From positions 1-5,471 of the forward strand of contig JAVHOA010000021.1 of assembly GCA_036169815.1 (NCBI GenBank): a DNA stretch of 5,471 nt, written 5' to 3'. Every line of letters begins with the position of its first letter. Position 1 is the first letter of the stretch. The notes under the pieces are model-generated. The model ran no database searches and was not told where the DNA came from. It saw only the letters and a program-made list of their open reading frames with translations. Positions 5,434 through 5,471 of the stretch are shown in pieces. The position numbers and the translations under genes are program-made. This DNA comes from Hydrocurvibacter sp036169815. GTDB lineage: Bacteria; Campylobacterota; Campylobacteria; Campylobacterales; Sulfurimonadaceae.

Positions 5434-5471
5434 ATGATTTTTTATCCACAGAAGCAACATGATACTTATAA
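5434..5471 (+). CDS. Possible start of a further gene, cut by the window end
   Basis: An ATG at 5434 opens a frame that stays open for 12 codons (MIFYPQKQHDTY) to the end of the window. An in-frame TAG lies at 5422-5424, so this ATG is the earliest conventional start. A weak Shine-Dalgarno (AGG at 5423-5425) sits 8 bases upstream, and the candidate promoter at 5365 would give a leader of about 57 bases. I do not recognise the product from so few residues. A competing ATG at 5459 in another frame is also open to the end but has a poorly placed ribosome site. Confidence 0.35.
   Translation, partial: MIFYPQKQHDTY
5442..5450 (+). promoter_or_regulatory. Single perfect match to the DnaA-box consensus
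   Basis: TTATCCACA equals the E. coli strong DnaA box (TTATNCACA). It is the only good match I see in the AT-rich stretch 5244-5471. It overlaps the possible coding start at 5434, so it may simply be codons. Whether it is functional cannot be told from one box. Confidence 0.25.

Noticed and set aside
5427..5435. Extended -10 promoter TGTTAAAAT near the window end
   Set aside because: It runs into the ATG at 5434 and, if real, would initiate inside the possible gene; the TAAAAT at 5365 is better placed.
1..5471. CRISPR array, tRNA, rRNA, insertion sequence or phage genes
   Set aside because: No spaced repeat series, cloverleaf, rRNA-like segment, transposase or integrase motif was seen on either strand.

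Overview
The window holds about 5.5 kb of AT-rich, tightly packed bacterial DNA with every supported gene on the + strand. Protein style, promoter style (T-rich tracts with a TAAAAT-like -10 and no clear -35) and the gene set point to Campylobacterota (Epsilonproteobacteria). A Sulfurospirillum-like organism is my best guess, but the genus is an inference from memory and not proven by the sequence.

Region 1 (1-3692) is a three-gene operon for envelope lipid traffic. It encodes the 3' part of an MlaA/VacJ outer-membrane phospholipid protein, then an MlaC/Ttg2D-type periplasmic lipid carrier, then an 809-residue RND/MMPL-family 12-helix transporter. Spacing is 2 bp between the first two genes and 0 bp between the second and third. 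The canonical inner-membrane MlaFEDB ABC complex is not encoded here. The arrangement suggests that the RND protein is the inner-membrane partner, or an additional one, of the MlaA-MlaC route, much as HpnN (RND) is paired with the MlaC-like HpnM in hopanoid transport. I recall the same order in Campylobacter jejuni (Cj1371-Cj1373).

Region 2 (3693-5243) is a 120-bp spacer with a candidate promoter and a strong Shine-Dalgarno, followed by a complete type I (beta-subtype) glutamine synthetase, glnA. It has all recognisable active-site motifs and keeps the tyrosine at the adenylylation position. It appears to be a single-gene unit.

Region 3 (5244-5471) is mainly intergenic. Just after glnA, two copies of a palindrome (core TTACATGTAA) lie in tandem and together form a perfect 13-bp hairpin with T-tracts, a likely intrinsic terminator. 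The 9-bp core TTACATGTA occurs five times in the window: three times inside the RND gene and twice in this terminator. This resembles the way uptake sequences are distributed in other naturally competent bacteria. Farther on are a candidate promoter, an inverted repeat at its predicted start site, and the possible first 12 codons of another gene, which overlap a perfect match to the DnaA-box consensus.

Nothing here is clearly a new molecular machine. The two observations most worth following are the repeated palindrome and the MlaA-MlaC-RND cassette whose transporter has an asymmetric proton-relay motif.
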